Notes: generated by a model not told the origin, from the sequence alone. Positions 1-5,996 are shown, counted from the first letter of the stretch. The stretch: DNA of 6,999 nt from Rhizobiales bacterium UBA697 (GCA_002298965.1 DBMN01000060.1:1-6999); one strand, 5' to 3'. Made by a program: numbers and translations.

Positions 1-11
1 CGCGCCGGGCG

Positions 12-998
12 TCAGCCCCAGAGCGCGGGGACGGGCGGGTAGACCAGCGAGCCGTCGTAGGTCAGGCCGCCGTCGCGGTCGCGGGCGAGGAGCAGCGGCC
101 CGTCGAGATCGACGACGTCGGCGCCTTGCGCCAGCAGCACGGCCGGGGCCATCGCCAGCGACGAGCCGACCATGCAGCCGACCATCAGCTTGAACTTCCG
201 CTCGCGCGCCGCCCGCACCAGCCGCAGCGCCTCGGTGAGGCCGCCGGTCTTGTCGAGCTTGACGTTGATCGCGGCGTAACGTTTCGCCAGCGCGTCGAGG
301 TCCTCGACGGTGTGGAGGCTCTCGTCGGCGCAGATCGGGATCGGGCTCGAAAGCCCCTCGAGCGCGTCGTCGGCACCGGCCGGCAGTGGCTGTTCGATCA
401 GCTCGACGCCGGCCTTCACCGCGGCCTCGAGATTGGCGAGAAGCGTCGCCTCGCGCCAGGCCTCGTTGGCGTCGACCACCAGACGGGACTTCGGCGCGCC
501 CTCGCGGACGGCGGCGATGCGTTCGGGATCGCCCTCGCCGCCGAGCTTGACCTTGAGCAGGGGGCGGGCCGATGCCGCTTTCGCCGCTTCGAGCATGCTC
601 TCCGGCGTGCCGAGGCTCAGCGTGTAGCAGGTGACGAGCGGACCGGGCTCGGGCAGCCCCGCCGCGACGCGGACGGGGATGCCGGAGCGCTTGGCCTCGT
701 AGTCCCACAGCGCGCAGTCGAGCGCGTTGCGGGCGGCACCGGCGGGGAGAGCCGCCTGTGCCTTCGCCCGGTCGAAACCGGGGGCCGCGACCGCGGCGGC
801 GCATTTCTCGAGCTCGGCGACGACGCCCTCGACGGTCTCGCCGTAGCGGGCATAGGGCACGCATTCGGCGCGGCCGGTCGCGGTGCCGTCGCTCACCGTG
901 GCGGTGACGACGACGGCCTCGGTGCGGCTGCCGCGCGAGATGGTGAAGGCGCCGGCGATCGGGAAGCGTTCGACGGCGATCGTGAGGGCGAGCGCCAT
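12..998 (-). CDS. dgcA: N-acetyl-D-glutamate racemase DgcA (enolase superfamily, dipeptide epimerase-like)
   Basis: 328-residue enolase-superfamily enzyme. The start gives the family's usual N-terminus, with the FTISRGSRTEA segment at 18-28. Every catalytic element of the dipeptide epimerase/muconate lactonizing subgroup is visible: the KVK pair K149/K151, metal ligands D176 (VDANEAW), E202 (IEQPLP) and D225 (CADES), and the opposing base K247 in NVKLDKTGG. A DLDG motif (D297, D299) near the C-terminus matches the DxD motif of Ala-Glu epimerases. Known: close relatives are annotated either as L-Ala-D/L-Glu epimerase (muropeptide recycling) or, when next to dgcN, as DgcA, which racemises N-acetyl-D-Glu in D-glutamate catabolism. 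Inferred: the start lies 2 bp after the dgcN stop, with no clear Shine-Dalgarno of its own, so translation is probably coupled and the DgcA reading is preferred. The protein has no signal peptide and is cytoplasmic. The fold is near certain; the substrate is less so. Confidence 0.9.
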   Translation of the reverse strand: MALALTIAVERFPIAGAFTISRGSRTEAVVVTATVSDGTATGRAECVPYARYGETVEGVVAELEKCAAAVAAPGFDRAKAQAALPAGAARNALDCALWDYEAKRSGIPVRVAAGLPEPGPLVTCYTLSLGTPESMLEAAKAASARPLLKVKLGGEGDPERIAAVREGAPKSRLVVDANEAWREATLLANLEAAVKAGVELIEQPLPAGADDALEGLSSPIPICADESLHTVEDLDALAKRYAAINVKLDKTGGLTEALRLVRAARERKFKLMVGCMVGSSLAMAPAVLLAQGADVVDLDGPLLLARDRDGGLTYDGSLVYPPVPALWG

Positions 999-1000
999 GA

Positions 1001-2014
1001 TCAGCCCGCGGGGAAGAGTTCGAGGAGGCGATCGACGATCGGGCCGACGCCGAAGCGCACCGGGTCGGAGGCCGGCAGGGCATGGAGCCGGGCGGCCGAT
1101 TCGCAGACGCTGCGGGCGTCGGCGTCCGACAGGTGCTCGGTGTTGATGGCGATGCCGACCGGGCGGATGCCGGGGTTGGTCAGCTTGCCCATGGCGATGG
1201 TCGCCTCGATCACTTCCGAGATCGTCGGCAGCGGGTGCTCGACGCCGCGCATCTTCGAGCGGGTCGGCTCGTGGCAGATGACGAAGGCATCGGGCTGGGC
1301 GCCGTGCAGCAGGCCGAGCGAGACGCCGGCGAAGCTCGGGTGGAAGAGCGAGCCCTGACCCTCGACGACGTCCCAATGGGAGGGCGCCGCGGCCGGGGCG
1401 ATCCATTCGACCGCGCCGGAGATGAAGTCGGCGACGACGGCGTCGATCGCGGCGCCGCGGCCGGAGATGAAGACGCCGGTCTGGCCGGTGGCGCGGAAGT
1501 CGGCGGCAAGGCCGCGGGCGCGCATCTCGCGCTCGAGCGCGAGGGCGGTGTACTTCTTGCCGACCGAACAGTCGGTGCCGACGGTGAGGAGCCGCAGGCC
1601 GGGGCGCTTGGTGCCCTTGCCGGTGGCGAAGCGCTCGGAGGTGTGGCGGACGTCGTGCAGCTTGCGGCCGGTCTTGGCGGCGGCCTCGGCGATCGCCGGG
1701 ATCGAGGCGAGGCGGACGTGCAGGCCGGTCGCGACGTCGAGGCCGGCCTCGAGGGCGGCGACGATGGTCGAGATCCAGTGCTCGGGCAGCACGCCGCCGG
1801 CGTTGACGACGCCGACCACCATGGTCTTCACGCCGGCCGCGACGGCGGCCTCGATCGTCATGTCGGGAATCTTGGCATCGGCGGCGCAGCCGGGCAGGCG
1901 CAGCTGGCCGAGGCACCACTCGGGGCGCCAGTCGACGATGCCGAGCGCCGTCTTGGCGGCGAGCGCGTCGTGGACGTCGCCGAGGAAGAGGAGATAGGGG
2001 CGGGCGATTTCCAT
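1001..2014 (-). CDS. dgcN: D-glutamate N-acetyltransferase DgcN (DUF1611 family)
   Basis: 337-residue protein of the DUF1611 family, normal in length for it. An N-terminal alpha/beta domain (about 1-125; LLFLGDVHDALAAKTALGI at the front) is followed by a P-loop NTPase-like domain. Its Walker A-type sequence GTDCSVGKKYT is at 146-156. Other strongly conserved-looking blocks are ATGQTG (175-180), VEGQGSLFHP (217-226) and CHEPTR (247-252). Known: DgcN was described as an N-acetyltransferase acting on D-glutamate, feeding N-acetyl-D-Glu to the racemase DgcA. Older entries call this family a putative NAD-dependent epimerase/dehydratase or simply DUF1611. The start at 2014 is chosen because GAGGAGA sits 6 bp upstream. 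The frame stays open 53 codons further upstream, but that extension is low-complexity Arg/Ser/Thr/Pro sequence without family character. First gene of a two-gene operon with dgcA. Cytoplasmic, no signal peptide. No dgcR regulator gene is in the window. Confidence 0.9.
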   Translation of the reverse strand: MEIARPYLLFLGDVHDALAAKTALGIVDWRPEWCLGQLRLPGCAADAKIPDMTIEAAVAAGVKTMVVGVVNAGGVLPEHWISTIVAALEAGLDVATGLHVRLASIPAIAEAAAKTGRKLHDVRHTSERFATGKGTKRPGLRLLTVGTDCSVGKKYTALALEREMRARGLAADFRATGQTGVFISGRGAAIDAVVADFISGAVEWIAPAAAPSHWDVVEGQGSLFHPSFAGVSLGLLHGAQPDAFVICHEPTRSKMRGVEHPLPTISEVIEATIAMGKLTNPGIRPVGIAINTEHLSDADARSVCESAARLHALPASDPVRFGVGPIVDRLLELFPAG

Positions 2015-2020
2015 GGACGA

Positions 2021-2027
2021 TCTCCTC
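2021..2027 (-). promoter_or_regulatory. Ribosome binding site of dgcN
   Basis: Read on the minus strand this is GAGGAGA, a near-ideal Shine-Dalgarno sequence ending 6 bp before the ATG at 2014. It decides the dgcN start against the longer open frame that reaches to 2173. Confidence 0.85.
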
Positions 2028-2109
2028 GCGGTCGGCGTCGCATCCCGGTCACGCTCCGGTGACAAATGCTTCGCCGTGCTTGCGGACCCCGGTGTCGGGG
2101 CGGCACACT

Positions 2110-2119
2110 TCGACGTCGA
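2110..2119. repeat. 10-bp perfect palindrome at the predicted dgcN transcription start
   Basis: TCGACGTCGA is a perfect palindrome immediately next to the candidate -10 box of dgcN. It is flanked by a second, outer inverted repeat: CACTT at 2106-2110 and AAGTG at 2125-2129. The position fits an operator for a regulator of the divergent genes. Palindromes of this GC-rich kind also arise easily in such a genome, so the regulatory role is a guess. Confidence 0.3.
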
Positions 2120-2149
2120 TTCATAAGTGGCCTCGACGCCGCCCGACAA
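2120..2149 (-). promoter_or_regulatory. Candidate sigma-70-type promoter for dgcN-dgcA
   Basis: On the minus strand, TTGTCG (2144-2149, preceded by C as in the alphaproteobacterial CTTGAC-type -35 box) is followed 18 bp later by TATGAA (2120-2125). Each hexamer matches the consensus at 4 of 6 positions. Transcription would begin near 2113 and give a leader of roughly 100 nt before dgcN. This is pattern matching only. It is the best-looking candidate I found in the spacer, and the only A/T-rich -10-like spot facing dgcN. Confidence 0.35.
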
Positions 2150-2224
2150 GTCTCCTCGACGGGGGCGGGCCATGCGTCAGACGCCGAGGAGAGGGCCGAT
2201 CGCCGACATGGGTCGCGATCCGCC

Positions 2225-2229
2225 GGGAG
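2225..2229 (+). promoter_or_regulatory. Ribosome binding site of the STAS-MlaE permease gene
   Basis: GGGAG ends 5 bp before the ATG at 2235. The start is fixed from the other side too: an in-frame TGA at 2232-2234 directly precedes the ATG, so no longer protein is possible. Confidence 0.6.
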
Positions 2230-2234
2230 CGTGA

Positions 2235-3398
2235 ATGAACGAGGCCTCGGCCGCCGACGACTGGACGGGAAAGCCGCCGACGCTCACCATCGAGCCCGGC
2301 GCGGGGCGGCTCGTGCTGCGCCCGGCGGGCGATTGGACGATCCGTTCGGTCGGCGCGATCGAGGCGGAGGTCGACGAGGTGGCGGCCCGCCTCGCGGCCG
2401 GGAGCGATGCGTTGCTGCTCGATCTCTCCGCCGTCGGGCGGCTCGACACCGCCGGTGCGCTGTTCTTCCACCGCATCGCCGAGGCGGTGCCGGACGAGCG
2501 GCGGACGGTCGAGGGGCTCGACGCGACGCGGCGGGTGCTCTGCGACGAGGTGGCGCAGGCCGATCGCAAACCGCCGCCGCCGGCGCTCGGGCCGGGGCCG
2601 GTGATCTGCGCGCTGACCGATCTCGGTCGGCTCGGCTTCTCCTTCTGGCGCGAGCTGCGCGAGGGGCTGACGCTGCTCGGCGGCATCGCCACGGTGATCG
2701 GGCGGACCTTCGTCGAGCCGCGGCGGATGCGCTTCATCCCCTTCGTGCATCAGGTCCAGCGCACGACGATCGACGCGTTGCCGATCATCGCGCTGATGAG
2801 TTTCCTGATCGGCTGCATCATCGCCCAGCAGGGCGCCTTCTACTTCCGCCGCTTCGGCGCCGACATCTACGTCGTCGACATGGTCGGGGTGCTGACGCTG
2901 CGCGAGATCGCGGTGATCCTGACCGCGGTCATGGTGGCGGGCCGCTCCGGCTCGGCCTTCACCGCCGAACTCGGCTCGATGAAGATGCGCGAGGAGATCG
3001 ACGCGCTGAAGGTCACCGGTCTCGATCCGGTCGAGGTCCTGGTGGTGCCGCGGGTGCTGGCGCTGATGCTGGCCCTGCCGATCCTGGTCTTCGTCGCCGA
3101 TCTCGCGGCGATCTTCGGGGCGGCGATCGTCTGCAACGCCTATGCGGACATCCCGACCGCCACCTTCCTCAACCGGCTGCACGGCGCGGTCGGCTTCAAG
3201 ACCTTCTTCGTCGGCGTCACCAAGGCGCCGTTCATGGCGATGATCATCGCCATGGTCAGCTGCCTCGAGGGGCTGCAGGTCGCCGGCAGCGCCGAATCGC
3301 TCGGCCGTCACACGACGATGGCGGTGGTGAAGTCGATCTTCATCGTCATTCTGGTCGACGGCATCTTCGCCATGTTCTACGCCGCGGTGGGGGTGTGA
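2235..3398 (+). CDS. STAS-MlaE fusion, phospholipid ABC transporter permease
   Basis: 387-residue two-domain protein. Residues about 15-105 form a STAS domain like MlaB. The segment LLLDLSAVGRLDTAGA (60-75) holds Thr72 in the DTAG motif, the position that corresponds to the functionally important Ser/Thr of MlaB and anti-sigma antagonists. A Pro-rich linker (113-122) leads to an MlaE permease domain (about 130-387). Its hydrophobic segments lie near 181-198, 222-237, 275-300 and 330-342, and from 364 to the end. The MlaE signature LREIAVILTAVMVAGRSGSA is at 222-241, followed by AELGSMKMREEIDAL. Known: MlaE forms the inner-membrane channel that couples to MlaF and MlaD to move phospholipids between membranes. 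In E. coli the STAS partner MlaB is a separate protein; in this lineage it is fused. First gene of the four-gene transporter operon, ending 2 bp before the ATPase gene. Confidence 0.93.
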   Translation: MNEASAADDWTGKPPTLTIEPGAGRLVLRPAGDWTIRSVGAIEAEVDEVAARLAAGSDALLLDLSAVGRLDTAGALFFHRIAEAVPDERRTVEGLDATRRVLCDEVAQADRKPPPPALGPGPVICALTDLGRLGFSFWRELREGLTLLGGIATVIGRTFVEPRRMRFIPFVHQVQRTTIDALPIIALMSFLIGCIIAQQGAFYFRRFGADIYVVDMVGVLTLREIAVILTAVMVAGRSGSAFTAELGSMKMREEIDALKVTGLDPVEVLVVPRVLALMLALPILVFVADLAAIFGAAIVCNAYADIPTATFLNRLHGAVGFKTFFVGVTKAPFMAMIIAMVSCLEGLQVAGSAESLGRHTTMAVVKSIFIVILVDGIFAMFYAAVGV

Positions 3399-3400
3399 CC

Positions 3401-4225
3401 ATGGCAGGAACCGGGCGCGACCAACCGATCATCCGCTGCCGCGGCGTGACCGTGGGCTTCGGCGAGAAACTGATCCTCGAGAACCTCGATCTCGACGTGA
3501 AGGCGGGCGAGATCCTCGGTTTCGTCGGCGGGTCGGGCACCGGCAAGTCGGTGCTGATGCGCACCATTCTCGGCCTCAACCGGCGCCGTGCCGGCACGAT
3601 CGAGGTGATGGGCCACGACCTCGACCGGGTCGAACCGTCGGTCAAGATGCAGGTCGAACGCTCCTGGGGCGTCCTCTTCCAGCACGGCGCGCTGTTCTCC
3701 TCGCTCAACGTGCTGCAGAACGTCCAGGTGCCGATGCGCGAGCACATGAAGCTGTCGCAGCGGACGATGGACGAGCTGGCGCGGCTCAAACTCGCGATGG
3801 TCGGCCTGCCGCCGGACGCGGCGGACAAACATCCGTCGGAATTGTCGGGCGGCATGATCAAGCGCGCGAGCCTCGCGAGGGCCCTGGCGCTCGATCCGGC
3901 GATCGTCTTCCTCGACGAGCCGACCTCGGGTCTCGACCCGATCGGCGCCGGCGATTTCGACGATCTGATCGCCAAACTGCGCGATACGCTGGGATTGACG
4001 GTCTTCATGGTGACCCACGACCTCGACAGCCTGCGGTCGGTGTGCGACCGAATAGCGGTGCTCGGGAATCGGCGCGTTCTCGTGGAGGGGCCGCTCTCGA
4101 CGATGCTGGCCTTCGACCATCCTTGGGTGAAGGCCTATTTCCGCGGAGCGCGGGCGCGCGGGATCGCGGACGCGCAGGACGGATTGGCGCAGGGCATGGC
4201 CGCTGCGTCGGGGAGAACCGAGTGA
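3401..4225 (+). CDS. MlaF-type ABC transporter ATP-binding protein
   Basis: 274-residue ABC ATPase with all motifs intact: Walker A GGSGTGKS (43-50), Q-loop Gln94 in LFQHGALFSSL, signature LSGGMIKRASLARAL (148-162), Walker B IVFLDEPTSGLDP (168-180, catalytic Glu173) and the switch His206 (VTHD). The LFQHGALFSSLNVLQNV region and the GGMIKR form of the signature are typical of the Mla/MCE transporter ATPases (Ttg2A/MlaF) rather than of other importers. The C-terminal tail after about 245 (Ala/Gly/Arg-rich) is poorly structured. It energises the permease encoded 2 bp upstream. A GGTGGGGG stretch inside the end of the permease gene probably serves as its ribosome binding site, so the two are likely translationally coupled. 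The frame is open upstream to 2066, but that part lies over the permease gene in another frame and is spurious. Confidence 0.95.
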   Translation: MAGTGRDQPIIRCRGVTVGFGEKLILENLDLDVKAGEILGFVGGSGTGKSVLMRTILGLNRRRAGTIEVMGHDLDRVEPSVKMQVERSWGVLFQHGALFSSLNVLQNVQVPMREHMKLSQRTMDELARLKLAMVGLPPDAADKHPSELSGGMIKRASLARALALDPAIVFLDEPTSGLDPIGAGDFDDLIAKLRDTLGLTVFMVTHDLDSLRSVCDRIAVLGNRRVLVEGPLSTMLAFDHPWVKAYFRGARARGIADAQDGLAQGMAAASGRTE

Positions 4226-4226
4226 G

Positions 4227-5300
4227 ATGGAGACCAGGGCCAATCTCGTCGCCGTCGGCCTCTTCGTGCTCGCGTTGATCGCGGCGGGCTTCGGCTCGGC
4301 CTTCTGGCTGCTCAAGGGATCGGATTCGACCGGGCGGGCCGGGATCACCGTGGTCTTCCCCGGTTCGGTCTCCGGCCTCGTCACCGGCGCCAACGTCACC
4401 TTCAACGGCATCAAGGTCGGCGAAGTGTCGCGGCTGTCCTTCTCGCCCGACGATCCGGAGCGGGTGGTGGCGCGCGTCACCGTCGACACGACGACGCCGA
4501 TCAAGGTCGACAGCCACGTCTCGCTCGGCTACCAGGGCCTGACGGGTGCCTCCTTCGTGCAGATCTGGGGCGGTTCGGCGGCGGCCAAGGCGCTGCTGGC
4601 GATGCCCGACAACGACCGGGTGATGCTGGCCGAGCGCTCCTCGGTGCAGGACATCATGGAAGGCGCCCAGCGCGTCCTCGCCCGGGTCGACAGCGCGGTC
4701 GGCACCATCGACCAGATCGTCAAGGACAACGCCAAGTCGGTCGAGACGACGACGCGCAACATCGAGGCCTTCTCCAACGTGCTCGCCGAGAACAAGGACG
4801 GCGTGCGCGACTTCATGGCCTCGGTCGGCAAAGCGGCGGACGTTCTGACGAAGATCTCCGCCCGCGCCGAGACGCTGGTCGCTCATGTCGACGACCTCGT
4901 CGTGTCGGTCGACAGGAAGAAGGTCACGTCGATCGTCGACCACGCCGACGCCACCATGGCGCGGCTCGACGAGGCCTCCAAGCGGGTCGACGGCATCCTC
5001 GCCAAGCTCGACGGGCTGGCGGGCTCCGACGAGGGCAAGGGGCTGGCGGTCAAGGCGACGGACTTCCTCACCGAGGCCAAGGACGCCGCCAAGGCGATCC
5101 GCGAGGCGGCGACCGCCTTCCAGGGCAAGGCCGGCGACATCGGCGCCGGCGTGCGCGATCTGCGCGATCTCGTCTCCGACGGCCGCCGCGCCATCGGCAC
5201 GATCGACCGGGCGGTGGGCAATCTCGATCGCGATCCCAAGCGGTTGATCTTCGGCGGCCCCGGGGGCAACGTGCCGGAGTATTCGGGGAATCGTCGATGA
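4227..5300 (+). CDS. MlaD-family MCE protein, periplasmic lipid-binding subunit
   Basis: 357-residue protein with one N-terminal transmembrane anchor (about 7-29) and a single MCE domain (about 38-117). Hallmarks are VTFNGIKVGEVSRL (57-70) and GYQGLTGASFVQIWGG (101-116). After it comes a long, mostly helical periplasmic tail (about 138-334) rich in Ala, Asp, Lys and Val with a coiled-coil look. It ends in RDPKRLIFGGPGG...VPEY (335-352), a C-terminal motif I associate with this alphaproteobacterial subgroup. Known: MCE domains form hexameric rings around a lipid-conducting pore, and longer C-terminal helices can build a tube or needle across the periplasm. It is much longer than E. coli MlaD (about 183 residues), mainly because of the tail. 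Start: GGGGAGA at 4210-4216 lies 10 bp upstream, and the gene begins 1 bp after the ATPase stop. Its stop overlaps the lipoprotein start in ATGA. Confidence 0.93.
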   Translation: METRANLVAVGLFVLALIAAGFGSAFWLLKGSDSTGRAGITVVFPGSVSGLVTGANVTFNGIKVGEVSRLSFSPDDPERVVARVTVDTTTPIKVDSHVSLGYQGLTGASFVQIWGGSAAAKALLAMPDNDRVMLAERSSVQDIMEGAQRVLARVDSAVGTIDQIVKDNAKSVETTTRNIEAFSNVLAENKDGVRDFMASVGKAADVLTKISARAETLVAHVDDLVVSVDRKKVTSIVDHADATMARLDEASKRVDGILAKLDGLAGSDEGKGLAVKATDFLTEAKDAAKAIREAATAFQGKAGDIGAGVRDLRDLVSDGRRAIGTIDRAVGNLDRDPKRLIFGGPGGNVPEYSGNRR

Positions 5301-5905
5301 GTTTCGTGGCGGGGGCAGAAGGCATGGCGAAGACGGTGCGGACGCTCGCGGGCGTCGCGCTGGCGGCCGCCGTGCTCGCCGGCTGCTCGGCGCTCGGCTC
5401 CTCGGCGCTCGACACCTACGACCTCACCGCGCCGACCGTCGCGGCCCGCGCCAAGGGCCGGACGCTGCAGGTGCTGGTGCCCGAGCCGGTGGTCGACCGC
5501 GCCTACGACACCGAACGGCTGCTCGTCCGCTCGAGCCCGACCGAGATCGCCTATTTCTCCGGCGTTCAGTGGTCCGACCGCCTGCCGCGGCTGGTCCAGT
5601 CGCGCCTCGTGCAGACGCTCGAGCGTTCGGGTCGCTTCCGCGCCGCGGGACGACCGGGGCAGGGGCTCGCCACCGATCGCCAGCTGGTCGTCGACATCCG
5701 CGCCTTCGACTACCGCCCGAACGAGGGCAAGGTCGTGGTGGCGCTCGGGGTCAAGACGATGGACGACCGCAGCGGTCGGGTCCTCTCGACGGTGGAACAC
5801 GCGGCCGAGGAACCGGCGGGCAGCGACGCCAGGTCGGTCACCGCGGCCTTCGACGCGGCGCTCGGGCGGGTGCTGACGGCGATCGTCACCGGCGCCGATG
5901 GTTGA
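5297..5905 (+). CDS. ABC-type transport auxiliary lipoprotein (PqiC/DUF330-like)
   Basis: 202-residue lipoprotein. A hydrophobic signal ends in the lipobox LAGC, with the lipidated cysteine at 30. The next residue is Ser, not Asp, which favours export to the outer membrane. Soon after comes YDLTAP (41-46), the start of the ABC-transport auxiliary domain (PF03886 type) seen in PqiC/YmbA-like proteins. The rest alternates strands and helices, e.g. TLQVLVPEPVVDRAYDTERLLVR. Known: such lipoproteins accompany MCE transporters (the Pqi system in E. coli) and probably form the outer-membrane end of the bridge. The start at 5297 overlaps the MCE gene stop (ATGA) and has GGGGAA about 6 bp upstream. 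An internal ATG at 5324 (residue 10) would give MAKTVRTLAG..., a more classical signal peptide with Cys at 21, and cannot be ruled out. Last gene of the operon. Family assignment rests on lipobox, YDL motif, size and context. Confidence 0.82.
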   Translation: MSFVAGAEGMAKTVRTLAGVALAAAVLAGCSALGSSALDTYDLTAPTVAARAKGRTLQVLVPEPVVDRAYDTERLLVRSSPTEIAYFSGVQWSDRLPRLVQSRLVQTLERSGRFRAAGRPGQGLATDRQLVVDIRAFDYRPNEGKVVVALGVKTMDDRSGRVLSTVEHAAEEPAGSDARSVTAAFDAALGRVLTAIVTGADG

Positions 5906-5919
5906 TGTGATCACGTCAA
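5902..5919. promoter_or_regulatory. 18-bp near-perfect palindrome, candidate operator
   Basis: TTGATGTGATCACGTCAA is a dyad with eight of nine base pairs matching; only the fifth position (T against G) breaks symmetry. The centre lies between 5910 and 5911. It starts inside the final codons of the lipoprotein gene, including its TGA stop, and runs into the spacer about 90 bp before msrP. The length, the TTGA...TCAA ends and the GTGATCAC core resemble sites bound by dimeric helix-turn-helix regulators (GntR, MarR or CRP/FNR types). The regulator cannot be named from sequence. A role in transcription termination is less likely because the dyad has no loop. Confidence 0.5.
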
Positions 5920-5936
5920 TTCGATCGATCGTGATC
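5909..5936 (+). repeat. Inverted repeat downstream of the lipid transporter operon
   Basis: GATCACG (5909-5915) and CGTGATC (5930-5936) are exact 7-bp inverted arms separated by 14 bp, which include the palindrome CGATCGATCG (5922-5931, overlapping the right arm by two bases). In RNA it could fold into a hairpin just after the lipoprotein stop and act as a weak terminator. No T-run follows, so it may instead be a pair of half-sites for the same regulator that could bind the overlapping 18-bp palindrome. Confidence 0.3.
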
Positions 5937-5996
5937 GAGTAAATTGCAACGAATATGCGTCAATCTCCGTAGGACGTCGCGAGGGGGCGACATCCC

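Noticed and set aside
126..1358. Plus-strand open frame of 410 codons opposite dgcA and dgcN
   Set aside because: Arg/Gly/Ala-rich translation without family character, lying antisense to two well-supported genes. It is a by-product of high GC at third codon positions.
999..1919. Upstream extension of the dgcA frame through most of dgcN
   Set aside because: The frame is open but its translation is Arg/Pro-rich noise. Recognisable enolase-family sequence begins only at the ATG at 998.
1082..2062. Plus-strand frame of 326 codons over dgcN
   Set aside because: Low-complexity Gly/Asp/Ala/Arg translation antisense to dgcN; no ribosome binding site or domain.
2172..2234. 20-codon frame ending in TGA directly before the permease ATG
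   Set aside because: No Shine-Dalgarno before its ATG and no sign of coding constraint. A reading as the true permease start is excluded by the in-frame stop.
2121..3311. Minus-strand frame of 396 codons opposite the permease gene
   Set aside because: Repetitive Arg/His/Asp/Gln composition, antisense to a conserved gene; a shadow frame.
2066..3400. Upstream extension of the ATPase frame across the permease gene
   Set aside because: Arg/Ala-rich nonsense in the wrong frame over a clear STAS-MlaE gene. The ATPase starts at the ATG at 3401.
3377..4943. Minus-strand frames (3377-4504 and 4005-4943) opposite the ATPase and MCE genes
   Set aside because: Antisense to well-supported genes, with biased composition and no domain.
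4883..5914. Minus-strand frame of 343 codons opposite the MCE and lipoprotein genes
   Set aside because: No recognisable domain, and composition explained by the opposite strand.
5909..5936. Cluster of four GATC tetramers as an adenine-methylation switch
   Set aside because: GATC is very frequent throughout this window, including inside genes, so the cluster is not clearly above background.
5932..5970. RpoE/ChrR-type or EcfG-type stress promoter before msrP
   Set aside because: TGATCG at 5932 has no matching -10 element at the right distance, and no GGAAC...GTT pair is present in the spacer.
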